Assembly: GCA_004211235.1 (NCBI GenBank)
Contig: SEEY01000146.1
Span: 1-8,370, forward strand
Length of the DNA: 8,370 bases
Source of the DNA: Rubrivivax sp.
GTDB taxonomy: Bacteria > Pseudomonadota > Gammaproteobacteria > Burkholderiales > Burkholderiaceae
Reading direction: 5' to 3'
This document shows positions 1 through 5,133 of this stretch, piece by piece. The notes under the pieces are model-generated. The model was not told the DNA's origin. It did not search any database and saw only the letters and a list, made by a program, of their open reading frames with translations. Both the position numbers and the translations under genes were made by a program. How positions within the stretch are numbered: the first letter of the stretch is position 1; every line of letters starts with the position of its first letter.

Positions 1-351
1 CTGGAAGTAGTCGCGCTGCTGGTCACCCTGGCCGCCGAAGTTCTGGCCGCCCTGGCCCCCGTAGCTTTGACCGCCGTAGCCCTGGCCACCGTAGCTGCCC
101 TGGCCGCCCTGGCTGCCGTAGCCCAGGCCCGCCGTGCCGCCCTGGCCGCCCGGGTAGCTGCTGCCCTGGCCATGCGACTGGCCGGACTGGCCCGACTGTC
201 CGGACTGGCCGGACTGATAGTTCTGGCTGCTGCCGTGGTCGCTGCCATGGCTGCCGTACTGGCCGCTGCTGCCGCCCTGCTGGTTCTGTTGACCGCCGTA
301 GTTGCCCTGCTGGCCGCCCTGTTGGCGGCTTTGGTCGTCATGTCGAGACAT
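1..351 (-). CDS. Gly/Gln/Ser/Tyr-rich low-complexity protein, partial at left edge
   Basis: The first 117 residues of a protein that continues past the left edge. I do not recognise a named family. It begins MSRHDDQSRQQGG and is then almost only G (39), Q (28), S (18) and Y (9), with units such as YGGQ, SYGGQG and a run of (S-G-Q) repeats. There is no signal peptide, hydrophobic segment or Cys, and charged residues cluster at the two ends of the visible part (SRHDDQSR and DQQRD). The start is supported by a good Shine-Dalgarno AAAGGA (358-363) 6 nt upstream of the ATG. The composition resembles an intrinsically disordered, prion-like domain. The visible part ends QQRDYFQ, where composition may be changing, so a folded C-terminal part could lie outside the window. 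It is downstream of, and on the same strand as, the dehydrogenase gene, 119 nt away, so either its own promoter or read-through is possible. Function unknown; a stress or envelope role is only a guess from its neighbours. Confidence 0.75.
   Translation of the reverse strand, partial: MSRHDDQSRQQGGQQGNYGGQQNQQGGSSGQYGSHGSDHGSSQNYQSGQSGQSGQSGQSHGQGSSYPGGQGGTAGLGYGSQGGQGSYGGQGYGGQSYGGQGGQNFGGQGDQQRDYFQ
175..216 (-). repeat. 9-nt tandem repeat coding for (Ser-Gly-Gln)n
   Basis: About four and two-thirds copies of a 9-nt unit (plus-strand forms gccggactg, gcccgactg and tccggactg) run head to tail inside the low-complexity gene. They encode Q-S-G-Q-S-G on the minus strand. The copies differ at one or two positions and the period is a multiple of three, so copy-number change would keep the reading frame. 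Confidence 0.7.
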
Positions 352-470
352 GTGAAATCCTTTCAAGCTGAGTACCGGTGTGATTCAGACATTCGGTCCA
401 TTCGATGGCTGCCGAGGTCTGCCCGGCAAGGCGGCAAGTCGCGTTCCCAATCCCGGTGCGTTATGCGTCC

Positions 471-1802
471 TCAGCGCACCGATATGCGCCAGACGACATT
501 GCCCACGTCGTCCGCCACCAGCAGCCCGCCGCGGGCGTCGATGGCCACACCGACCGGCCGGCCGTGGGCCTCGCCCTCGGGGCCGAGGAAGCCGGTCAGC
601 ACGTCCACCGGCAAGCCCTGCGGACGGCCATTGGCAAAGCCGACATAGACGACCTTGTAGCCGGAGGGCGGCTTGCGATTCCAGGAGCCGTGCATGCCGA
701 TGAAGACGCCTCCGGGGGCCGCCCCGGCCAGCGCCGCCGGCACGGGGCTGCTGCCCGCCGCCGTCAGGCCGAGCGCCGCAACGTGGGCGCCCAGCGCGTA
801 GTCCGGCGCGATGGCTCGGGCCACGAGATCGGGTCGCTGCGGCTCGACGCGGTTGTCGATGTGCTGGCCGTACCAGCTGTAGGGCCAGCCATAGAAGGCG
901 CCGTCGTGTACCGACGTCAGGTAGTCCGGCACGAGGTCACTGCCGATCTCGTCACGCTCGTTGGCCACGGTCCACAAGACCGTCGGCGCCGACGCACCCG
1001 GCGACGGCAGCCAGGCCATGCCGTTCGGATTGCGCAGGCCGCTGGCGAACAGACGCTTCGCACCCGTGCCGGCGTCGATCTCCCAGATGGCGGCGCGGCC
1101 TTCCTCGACCTGCATGCCATGCTCGGCGGCATTGCTGTTCGAGCCGACGGTGGCGTACAGCCGGCGGCCATCCGGGCTGGCGATGAGACTCTTGGTCCAG
1201 TGGTGGTTGCGCGTGCCGGCGGGCAATTCAGTCAGCGTGCGGGTGGGGCCGGTGAGTCGCGTCTGGCCGGGGGCATAGGCGAACTCGACGACCGCGTCGG
1301 TGTTGGCGACGAAGAAGCGCTCGCCCACCAGCGCCATCCCGAACGGCGAGTTCAGCCCTGAGGCGAAGACCTCGCGCATCTCGGCACGGCCGTCGCCATC
1401 GGCATCGCGCAGCAGCGTGATGCGGTTGGCGCTGGGCACCCCCGCACCCGCCTTCTTCATCAACAGCCCCTGCACCCAGGCCTTGAAGCCCTTGCCCTCG
1501 TCGGGCCGCGGCGGCGCGTTGCTCTCGGCCACGAGCACGTCGCCATTGGGCAGCACGTGCAGCCAGCGCGGATGGTCCAGCCCGGTGGCGAATGCCTGCA
1601 CCTGCAGGCCCGGCGCGACGGTGGGCGTCTCGCCCGCCTTCCACGGCCGTGGCGATGCCACGTTCACGGTCGGCAGCACCGTCTGCACGGGCTCCACGAG
1701 CGTCGGGCGGGGGCCGACGTCGGCCTGCGGCGGCAGGCGCGAGCTTTCGCCGCAGCCACACAGTGCAGCCATGGCGGCCATCAGGGAAATGACGTTTTTC
1801 AT
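471..1802 (-). CDS. PQQ-dependent sugar dehydrogenase family lipoprotein (sorbosone/glucose dehydrogenase type)
   Basis: A 443-aa beta-propeller protein of the glucose/sorbosone dehydrogenase family. Members oxidise aldoses or sorbosone with PQQ outside the cytoplasm, although many are of unproven substrate. The N-terminus is a lipoprotein signal: MKNVISL, a short hydrophobic stretch, then L-C-G-C with the lipidated Cys at residue 17. Family landmarks follow in order: HPRWLHVLPNGDVLVAE (77-93), an acidic DADGDG loop (133-138) that could bind calcium, NHHWTK (199-204) with the His pair expected at the active site, NPNGMAW (258-264), NERDEIG (281-287), MHGSWNR (370-376), GRPVGVAID (414-422) and VADDVGNVVWR near the C-terminus. 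Length is normal for the family. The open frame extends further upstream, but that part is antisense-like sequence across the CBS gene. The ATG at 1802 gives a proper lipoprotein signal, though its ribosome site is only G-rich (GGGG). No PQQ synthesis genes are visible, so activity depends on genes elsewhere or on imported cofactor. Confidence 0.9.
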   Translation of the reverse strand: MKNVISLMAAMAALCGCGESSRLPPQADVGPRPTLVEPVQTVLPTVNVASPRPWKAGETPTVAPGLQVQAFATGLDHPRWLHVLPNGDVLVAESNAPPRPDEGKGFKAWVQGLLMKKAGAGVPSANRITLLRDADGDGRAEMREVFASGLNSPFGMALVGERFFVANTDAVVEFAYAPGQTRLTGPTRTLTELPAGTRNHHWTKSLIASPDGRRLYATVGSNSNAAEHGMQVEEGRAAIWEIDAGTGAKRLFASGLRNPNGMAWLPSPGASAPTVLWTVANERDEIGSDLVPDYLTSVHDGAFYGWPYSWYGQHIDNRVEPQRPDLVARAIAPDYALGAHVAALGLTAAGSSPVPAALAGAAPGGVFIGMHGSWNRKPPSGYKVVYVGFANGRPQGLPVDVLTGFLGPEGEAHGRPVGVAIDARGGLLVADDVGNVVWRISVR

Positions 1803-1891
1803 GCCGCCCCAAGGCAAGCCGGGTGCCTGCCCGCCTTGCGGCAGGTTTTGCCGAAGCGGCAACGCCTGATCGCCGGCGCTGGCGGCAGGAC

Positions 1892-2308
1892 TCAGGAGGG
1901 CTGCGAGATCTCGCGCACGGCTTCGTCCACGTGGCCGCTTTCGCGCACCGCGAGGTCGCCCAGCGACACGATGCCCACCAGCCGCCGGTCGGCGTCGACC
2001 ACCGGCAGGCGCCGCACCTGGCGCTCGCCCATCAACCGCTTGGCATCGGCGCTGTCCTGGTCCTCGGTCAGTGTGTCGACGCCCGGGCTCATGATGTCGG
2101 ACACGCAGGACTGGTCGGGGTCGAGGCCGTCGGCAATGCCGCGGACGGTGATATCGCGGTCCGTCAGCATGCCGAGCAGGCGTTCGCCGTCGCAGACGGG
2201 CAGGGCGCCCACGTCGAGCTCCTGCATGCGTTGCGCGGCGCGGCGCAGGCTTTCCTGCGGCTGGATGGTCTGCACGTCGGTGGACATGATGTCGGCGATG
2301 CGGGACAT
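1892..2308 (-). CDS. CBS domain-pair protein
   Basis: A 138-aa cytoplasmic protein consisting of two CBS domains and little else. CBS1 covers about residues 5-60 (MSTDVQTIQPQESL, GALPVCDGERLLGMLTDRDI) and CBS2 about 70-128 (DIMSPGVDTLTEDQ, RRLPVVDADRRLVGIVSLGD). The paired domains form a Bateman module, which in this family usually binds adenine nucleotides (AMP, ATP, SAM) and senses energy state; the ligand here is unknown. Stand-alone pairs of this size are common in proteobacteria. The ATG at 2308 has a strong Shine-Dalgarno GAGGAG (2315-2320) with 6 nt spacing. It is divergent from the hemerythrin gene, sharing a 142-nt spacer, and lies 89 nt upstream of the dehydrogenase gene on the same strand. 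Family assignment is firm; partner and role are unknown. Confidence 0.93.
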   Translation of the reverse strand: MSRIADIMSTDVQTIQPQESLRRAAQRMQELDVGALPVCDGERLLGMLTDRDITVRGIADGLDPDQSCVSDIMSPGVDTLTEDQDSADAKRLMGERQVRRLPVVDADRRLVGIVSLGDLAVRESGHVDEAVREISQPS

Positions 2309-2450
2309 GGCACTCTCCTCTTGGGGTGTTTGGAAGCGTCACTCGGGCACGCGGCGTGCCGCATCGCGATCTGACGTCGCAGCCGAGGAAGCACCATGAA
2401 CATCACCGATCCCTCTCCCGCCGGCCCGGCCGGCAGCACGGGGTAGCGTA
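2309..2450. promoter_or_regulatory. Divergent spacer between CBS and hemerythrin genes, with palindromes
   Basis: This 142-nt spacer must hold the promoters of both divergent genes. It contains a perfect inverted repeat GGCACGC-G-GCGTGCC (2346-2360), immediately followed by the 8-bp palindrome ATCGCGAT (2363-2370), and further on GCCGGCC-C-GGCCGGC (2420-2434). The first pair sits mid-spacer, where a shared operator would be expected. I could not identify convincing -35/-10 boxes. The last palindrome lies inside a possible leader ORF and may act in RNA instead. In such GC-rich DNA, short GC palindromes arise by chance, so this is a candidate only. Confidence 0.35.
2396..2446 (+). CDS. Possible 16-codon leader ORF upstream of hemerythrin gene
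   Basis: ATG at 2396 is preceded by a good Shine-Dalgarno GAGGA (2385-2389) with 6 nt spacing. It opens a 16-codon frame reading MNITDPSPAGPAGSTG and ends in TAG 4 nt before the hemerythrin ATG. It is in a different frame from that gene, so it is not an N-terminal extension. The ribosome site is better than that of the hemerythrin start itself, which has only GGGG (2440-2443) 7 nt upstream. That arrangement would suit translational coupling. The peptide is Pro/Gly/Ser-rich and matches no attenuator type I know. It could equally be chance. Confidence 0.35.
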   Translation: MNITDPSPAGPAGSTG

Positions 2451-2939
2451 ATGTCAACACTACGCCGCCGCGCAGCGGGCGACGCACTCGACGTGCTGTC
2501 CGCCGACCACAAGGCTGTGATGCAGTTGCTCGCCGAGTTCGACGAGCTCGCGGCTGAGGAGGCCGGTGCTGCCGAGCGCCAGAGCCTGGCGAACCGGATC
2601 TGCCAGGCGCTGACGGCGCATGCCATCGGCACAGAAGACGTGTTCTACCCGGCGCTGCGCGACGCGCTTCAGGACGACGATCTGATCGACGACGCCGAGG
2701 CCGAGCACGACAGCCTGCGGGCGCTGGTGGAGCAGATCGAAAGCCTGGACGCGCGCGACGAGCGCTTCGATGCCCTCGTCATGATGCTGGGCCGCGCCGT
2801 GGCTCGTCATGCGTGGCAGGAAGAGGGTGTCCTGTTCCCGCGTGTGCGAGACACGGGGCTGGACCTGCGGCGCCTGGGTCAGCGCATCGCCAGGCGCCGG
2901 GACGAAGCGCTGGTGCTGCTGTCCGCAGAGGCGGACTGA
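2451..2939 (+). CDS. Hemerythrin/HHE domain protein
   Basis: A 162-aa all-helical protein of the hemerythrin HHE family, predicted cytoplasmic. Family members hold a non-haem di-iron site and bind O2 or NO, or take part in iron and oxidative-stress handling. Ligand positions visible in order are H20 (ADHKAVMQLL), H57 (AHAIGTEDVFYPAL), H86 (AEHDSLRALV), and H120 with E124 (RHAWQEEGVLFPRV). The family pattern is His-x3-Glu before FYP/LFP. The second half fits it (H120/E124), but in the first half the residue four after H57 is Thr61, with Glu only at 62, so one usual iron ligand may be missing or shifted. The Arg-rich N-terminus (LRRR) and C-terminal RIARRRDEA flank the bundle. The start at 2451 has a weak GGGG ribosome site and may be coupled to the leader ORF just upstream. 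The gene is divergent from the CBS gene and convergent with a 25-aa membrane protein gene. Confidence 0.92.
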   Translation: MSTLRRRAAGDALDVLSADHKAVMQLLAEFDELAAEEAGAAERQSLANRICQALTAHAIGTEDVFYPALRDALQDDDLIDDAEAEHDSLRALVEQIESLDARDERFDALVMMLGRAVARHAWQEEGVLFPRVRDTGLDLRRLGQRIARRRDEALVLLSAEAD

Positions 2940-2970
2940 TGCCGAAGGCCGAAGGCGAGGGATTCGCGGC

Positions 2971-3005
2971 GCCTGCGCCAGACCGGTCACGGCCTGGCGC
3001 AAGGC
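2971..3005. terminator. GC-rich hairpin between convergent genes
   Basis: GCCTGCGCCAG (2971-2981) pairs with CTGGCGCAAGGC (2994-3005) to give 11 bp with one bulged A. Three further pairs (CCG/CGG) lie inside, with a GTCA loop. It is placed 31 nt after the hemerythrin stop and 6 nt after the stop of the convergent 25-aa gene, where a two-way terminator is expected. Neither side has a T-tract, so intrinsic termination is uncertain; it could also protect 3' ends. Confidence 0.5.
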
Positions 3006-3011
3006 GGTGCG

Positions 3012-3089
3012 TCAATGGAAGAACAGGTAGACGAGGACCAGCACGATGCCGGGAACGCCGAGCAGCCAGGCCAGAAGGTATTTACCCAT
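3012..3089 (-). CDS. 25-aa single-span membrane protein
   Basis: A small gene encoding 25 residues: MGKYLLAWLLG, then VPGIVLVLVYLFFH-stop. Apart from Lys3 and the terminal His it is one continuous hydrophobic helix, long enough to cross the inner membrane once, with a G-V-P-G kink in the middle. A real gene is supported by a strong Shine-Dalgarno AGGAG (minus strand, just upstream at 3097-3101, 7 nt from the ATG), by a stop right at the hairpin at 2971-3005, and by the coherent membrane composition. I have an impression that similar tiny proteins occur in betaproteobacterial stress-gene clusters but cannot name a family. Role unknown; a membrane regulator or subunit of a larger complex is possible. 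It is convergent with the hemerythrin gene and divergent from csbD. The in-frame open region upstream to 3260 crosses the REP-like element and is not part of the protein. Confidence 0.7.
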   Translation of the reverse strand: MGKYLLAWLLGVPGIVLVLVYLFFH

Positions 3090-3172
3090 GATTGGTCTCC
3101 TGAGTGAGGTGGGGGTGGCTGAAGCTTCCCTGAATGGCGGGGTTAGACACAGCGGACGAAGCCCGGCGTTCA

Positions 3173-3265
3173 CGTAGGACGCGCGGCAGGGGCGCGTACC
3201 GTAGGAGCGCTCCGACGGGCCGATGAGGCCGGGGCCGGCCCGGCGCGCAGCGCGACGCACCTACG
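3173..3265. repeat. REP-like palindromic intergenic element
   Basis: In the 232-nt spacer between the 25-aa gene and csbD lie three copies of a CGTAGG-W-GCG-like motif. Two are direct (CGTAGGACGCG at 3173-3183 and CGTAGGAGCGC at 3200-3210) and one is inverted (3255-3265, reading CGTAGGTGCGT on the minus strand). Copies two and three form the ends of an imperfect inverted repeat enclosing the palindromes GGAGCGCTCC (3204-3213) and GGGCCGGCCC (3232-3241). The GTAGGxGCG start and palindromic body resemble the extragenic GTAGG-type repeats scattered in many beta- and gammaproteobacteria. Genome-wide recurrence cannot be seen from one copy. Confidence 0.5.
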
Positions 3266-3321
3266 CTCTCGTTCAGCCCGTTAGGCATCCCGTCTCAAGG
3301 GCCAACGCGAAGGAGTACCCC

Positions 3322-3516
3322 ATGAACAGCGACCAGATCAAAGGCACGGCCAAGGACATCGCCGGCAAGGCACAACGCAAGGTTGGCGAAGCCATCGGCA
3401 GCACCGACCAGCAGGTCAAGGGTGCACTGAACCAGGCCGAGGGCAAGGCCCAGAAGGCTGTGGGCAACGTCAAGGAAACCTACAAGGACGTTCACGCCAC
3501 GACGCGCAAGGTCTGA
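3322..3516 (+). CDS. CsbD family stress protein
   Basis: A 64-aa hydrophilic, Lys/Ala/Gly-rich protein with the CsbD family pattern: QIKGTAKDIAGKAQRKVGEA (residues 5-24) followed by a second, similar half, KGALNQAEGKAQKAVGNVKE. The name comes from the Bacillus sigma-B-controlled gene. In proteobacteria (for example E. coli YjbJ) these are abundant, probably disordered or helical proteins of stress and stationary phase, with no known biochemical activity. The start ATG at 3322 has a Shine-Dalgarno AGGAG (3311-3315) spaced 6 nt. The frame is open further upstream but only through the REP-like element. The gene is followed within 7 nt by a strong terminator, so it is probably a single-gene unit with its promoter between the REP-like element and 3310. 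I could not assign a sigma factor from the sequence. Confidence 0.93.
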   Translation: MNSDQIKGTAKDIAGKAQRKVGEAIGSTDQQVKGALNQAEGKAQKAVGNVKETYKDVHATTRKV

Positions 3517-3522
3517 CGTTTC

Positions 3523-3568
3523 GCGCCAGGCCGCCGCGCCCGCGAGGGCCGGCGGCCTGGCGCTTTCT
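3523..3568 (+). terminator. Intrinsic terminator of csbD-family gene
   Basis: GCGCCAGGCCGCCG (3523-3536) is a perfect 14-bp inverted complement of 3550-3563, with a 13-nt loop, followed by TTTCT. It starts 7 nt after the stop codon. The stem is very stable; the T-tract is short but sufficient to call a rho-independent terminator. Confidence 0.8.
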
Positions 3569-3571
3569 GGC

Positions 3572-3599
3572 TTGCCGTTCCTGATTTGCCGTTTCTGAT
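3572..3599 (+). repeat. 14-nt tandem direct repeat upstream of OmpA-like gene
   Basis: TTGCCGTTCCTGAT (3572-3585) is followed directly by TTGCCGTTTCTGAT (3586-3599); the two copies differ at one base. The pair lies between the csbD terminator and the ribosome site of the OmpA-like gene, within 60 nt of its ATG. It could be a direct-repeat binding site for a regulator, part of the 5' UTR, or a recent local duplication. Confidence 0.6.
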
Positions 3600-3630
3600 C
3601 CGCTTTCGAGCCTGCTGCAGGAGACCTGCG

Positions 3631-4293
3631 ATGAATTCTCTCTACCTTCCCCGCCGCGCCGGCACGCTGGCGCTCGCCGCTGCGCTGGTCTGCGCCGCCG
3701 GCTGTTCCTCCATGAGCGAGCGTCAACAGGGCACCGCCAAGGGCGCCGGCGTCGGCGCGGTGGCGGGTGCCGTCATCGGCTCGGCCACGGGCGGCAATGC
3801 CGGCCGCAGTGCCGTGATCGGCGGCGCTCTCGGCGCGGTGGCCGGCAACCTCTGGTCCAAGCACCTCGAGGACAAGCGCGAGGCGCTCGCCCGGGCCAGC
3901 GAGGGCACCGGCGTGGAGGTGGCGCGCACGGACGACAACCGCCTGAAGCTGAACGTGCCGAGCGACGTCTCCTTCGACACCGGCCGCGCGGACATCAAGC
4001 CGCAGATGCGCCCGGTGCTCGACGAGATCGGCCGCAACCTCGATCCCAACGTGCGCGTGACCGTCGTCGGCCACACCGACAGCACCGGCAGCGACAGCAT
4101 CAACGACCCGCTGTCGCGCGAACGTGCCCTGGCCGTGCGCGACTACCTCAATGCCCGCGGCATCTCCGCCTCGCGCATCGGCGTGGCCGGCCGTGGCTCG
4201 CACGAGCCGGTGGCCAGCAACGACACCGAGCAGGGGCGTGCCGCGAACCGGCGCGTCGAGATCTTTCTCGCCGAACCGGGAACCTCAGGTTAA
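3631..4293 (+). CDS. OmpA-family lipoprotein with glycine zipper (YiaD-like)
   Basis: A 220-aa predicted outer-membrane lipoprotein that anchors to peptidoglycan. The signal (MNSLYLPRRAGTLALAAALV) ends in A-A-G-C with lipidated Cys25. Residues about 37-71 form a glycine-zipper segment (GAGVGAVAGAVIG, GGALGAVAG), thought to pack in or against membranes. The C-terminal OmpA/Pal domain spans about 107-214: VSFDTGRADIKP (113-124), VVGHTDSTGS (145-154), LSRERA (161-166), GVAGRGSHEPVASN (184-197) and NRRVEIF (206-212). The Asp150/Arg165 pair corresponds to the residues that bind meso-diaminopimelate in OmpA domains. The layout matches E. coli YiaD. The start at 3631 is chosen over an upstream in-frame ATG (3586) because it has AGGAG (3619-3623) 7 nt away and a clean lipoprotein signal, while the upstream ATG lies in the tandem repeat. 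The 3' end overlaps the convergent LigD-type gene by 9 nt. Confidence 0.93.
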   Translation: MNSLYLPRRAGTLALAAALVCAAGCSSMSERQQGTAKGAGVGAVAGAVIGSATGGNAGRSAVIGGALGAVAGNLWSKHLEDKREALARASEGTGVEVARTDDNRLKLNVPSDVSFDTGRADIKPQMRPVLDEIGRNLDPNVRVTVVGHTDSTGSDSINDPLSRERALAVRDYLNARGISASRIGVAGRGSHEPVASNDTEQGRAANRRVEIFLAEPGTSG

Positions 4294-5133
4294 GCGCTTG
4301 AGGGCCGCCGCCAACGACTGGGGCTTCACGGCCTCCTGAGCCGTCCCCAGCCGTTCGGCGGCGTTCGCCAGCGTCCACTGCGTGGCGCTCTGCAACGCCG
4401 GCAACTCTCGCCAGTCGAGCGGTATCGACACGCCCAGCCCCGGCCGCGCCCGCAGCGAGAAGGCCGCCACCGTCGTAGCGCCTTCGCCGTTGCGCAGCCA
4501 GTCGATGAAGATGCGGCCGACGCGGTGCTCCCCGCCGCTGCGCGCGACGAAGCGCTCCGCATGCGCATCGGACAGCTGCTGCACCAGCGCCTGAGAGAAC
4601 GACCGGACCGTGTCCACCGGCCAGCGCGCCGCAATGGGCACGGTGACATGCAACCCGCGTCCGCCGCTGGTCTTCAGGCTGCTCTGCAGGCCGAGGTCCA
4701 GCAACGCGTCGCGCACGAGCTCCGCGCCCCGGGTCACGTCCTTCCATTCGACGCCTTCGCCGGGGTCGAGATCGAAGACGATCCGGTCGGGTTTCTCCAG
4801 CTTCGGGATGCGTCCGTTCCAGGTGTGGAACTCGAGCGCATTCATCTGCACCGCGCCAAGCAGCGCTTCGCGCGTGCGGATCTCGATGAGCGCCTCGTGG
4901 CCGGGCCAGAGGTCGGCATCCAGCACGTGCACGCCGGCAAACGGTGCCTTGCCGGGATGCTTCTGGAAGAAGGCCTCGCCGCCGACGCCGTCCGGCGCGC
5001 GCAGCAGCGACACAGGCCGGCCACGCAGCTCGGCCAGCAGCCGATCGGCGACGCTCTCGTAGTAGCGCGCGACATCGCCCTTGGTGGCGCCGCTGGCGGC
5101 ATCGATGACGCGTTCGGGATGGGTGAGCTTCAA
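4285..5133 (-). CDS. Stand-alone LigD-type polymerase domain (NHEJ primase-polymerase)
   Basis: A protein of about 282 aa equivalent to the polymerase domain of bacterial LigD (archaeo-eukaryotic primase superfamily), which adds ribo- or deoxyribonucleotides at DNA breaks during Ku-dependent end joining. Visible motifs are LTHPERVID and TKGDVARYYESVAD at the start, FFQKH, QMNALEFHTWN, the metal-binding D-L-D (Asp121/Asp123, in RIVFDLDPGEG), SGGRGLH (156-162) and a third acidic residue in FIDW (Asp211), so the catalytic set looks complete. No ligase or 3'-phosphoesterase domain is attached, whereas full LigD proteins are usually two to three times longer. There is no in-frame ATG or GTG before the upstream TAG (5179-5181). 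I chose TTG at 5133 because GGAG lies 5 nt upstream; TTG at 5151 (288 aa) is the alternative and lacks a ribosome site. No Ku gene is in the window. It is divergent from rhaS and tail-to-tail with the OmpA-like gene. A nuclear-type primase role other than NHEJ cannot be excluded. Confidence 0.88.
   Translation of the reverse strand: MKLTHPERVIDAASGATKGDVARYYESVADRLLAELRGRPVSLLRAPDGVGGEAFFQKHPGKAPFAGVHVLDADLWPGHEALIEIRTREALLGAVQMNALEFHTWNGRIPKLEKPDRIVFDLDPGEGVEWKDVTRGAELVRDALLDLGLQSSLKTSGGRGLHVTVPIAARWPVDTVRSFSQALVQQLSDAHAERFVARSGGEHRVGRIFIDWLRNGEGATTVAAFSLRARPGLGVSIPLDWRELPALQSATQWTLANAAERLGTAQEAVKPQSLAAALKRLT

Noticed and set aside
175..216. CRISPR-like array
   Set aside because: The unit is 9 nt with no spacers and is simply the coding sequence of a low-complexity protein.
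67..648. Plus-strand Ala/Leu-rich open frame at the left end that looks like a membrane protein
   Set aside because: Its Ala/Leu/Val-rich part is the exact complement of the Gly/Gln/Tyr repeats on the minus strand. The minus-strand frame has the good ribosome site.
405..1361. Plus-strand 318-codon open frame opposite the dehydrogenase
   Set aside because: Antisense to a well-defined enzyme gene; no domain or ribosome site was seen and composition is typical of a shadow frame.
1826..1862. Hairpins CCTGCC...GGCAGG with TTTT (1826-1849) and TTGCCG-AAG-CGGCAA (1848-1862) as a terminator
   Set aside because: The T-tract follows the stem only on the plus strand, but both flanking genes are on the minus strand. 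On the minus strand no U-tract follows, so I do not call a terminator between the CBS and dehydrogenase genes.
1803..2342. Upstream in-frame extension of the dehydrogenase to a 623-aa protein on the minus strand
   Set aside because: The extension overlaps the whole CBS gene on the same strand in another frame, is rich in Arg/Pro/Ala typical of GC-rich shadow frames, and a lipoprotein signal begins at 1802.
2939..3091. 50-codon plus-strand ORF starting in TGATG at the hemerythrin stop
   Set aside because: Start-stop overlap suggests coupling, but it runs through the hairpin at 2971-3005 and antisense to the 25-aa gene, and the peptide is Arg/Pro-rich with no sign of a real protein.
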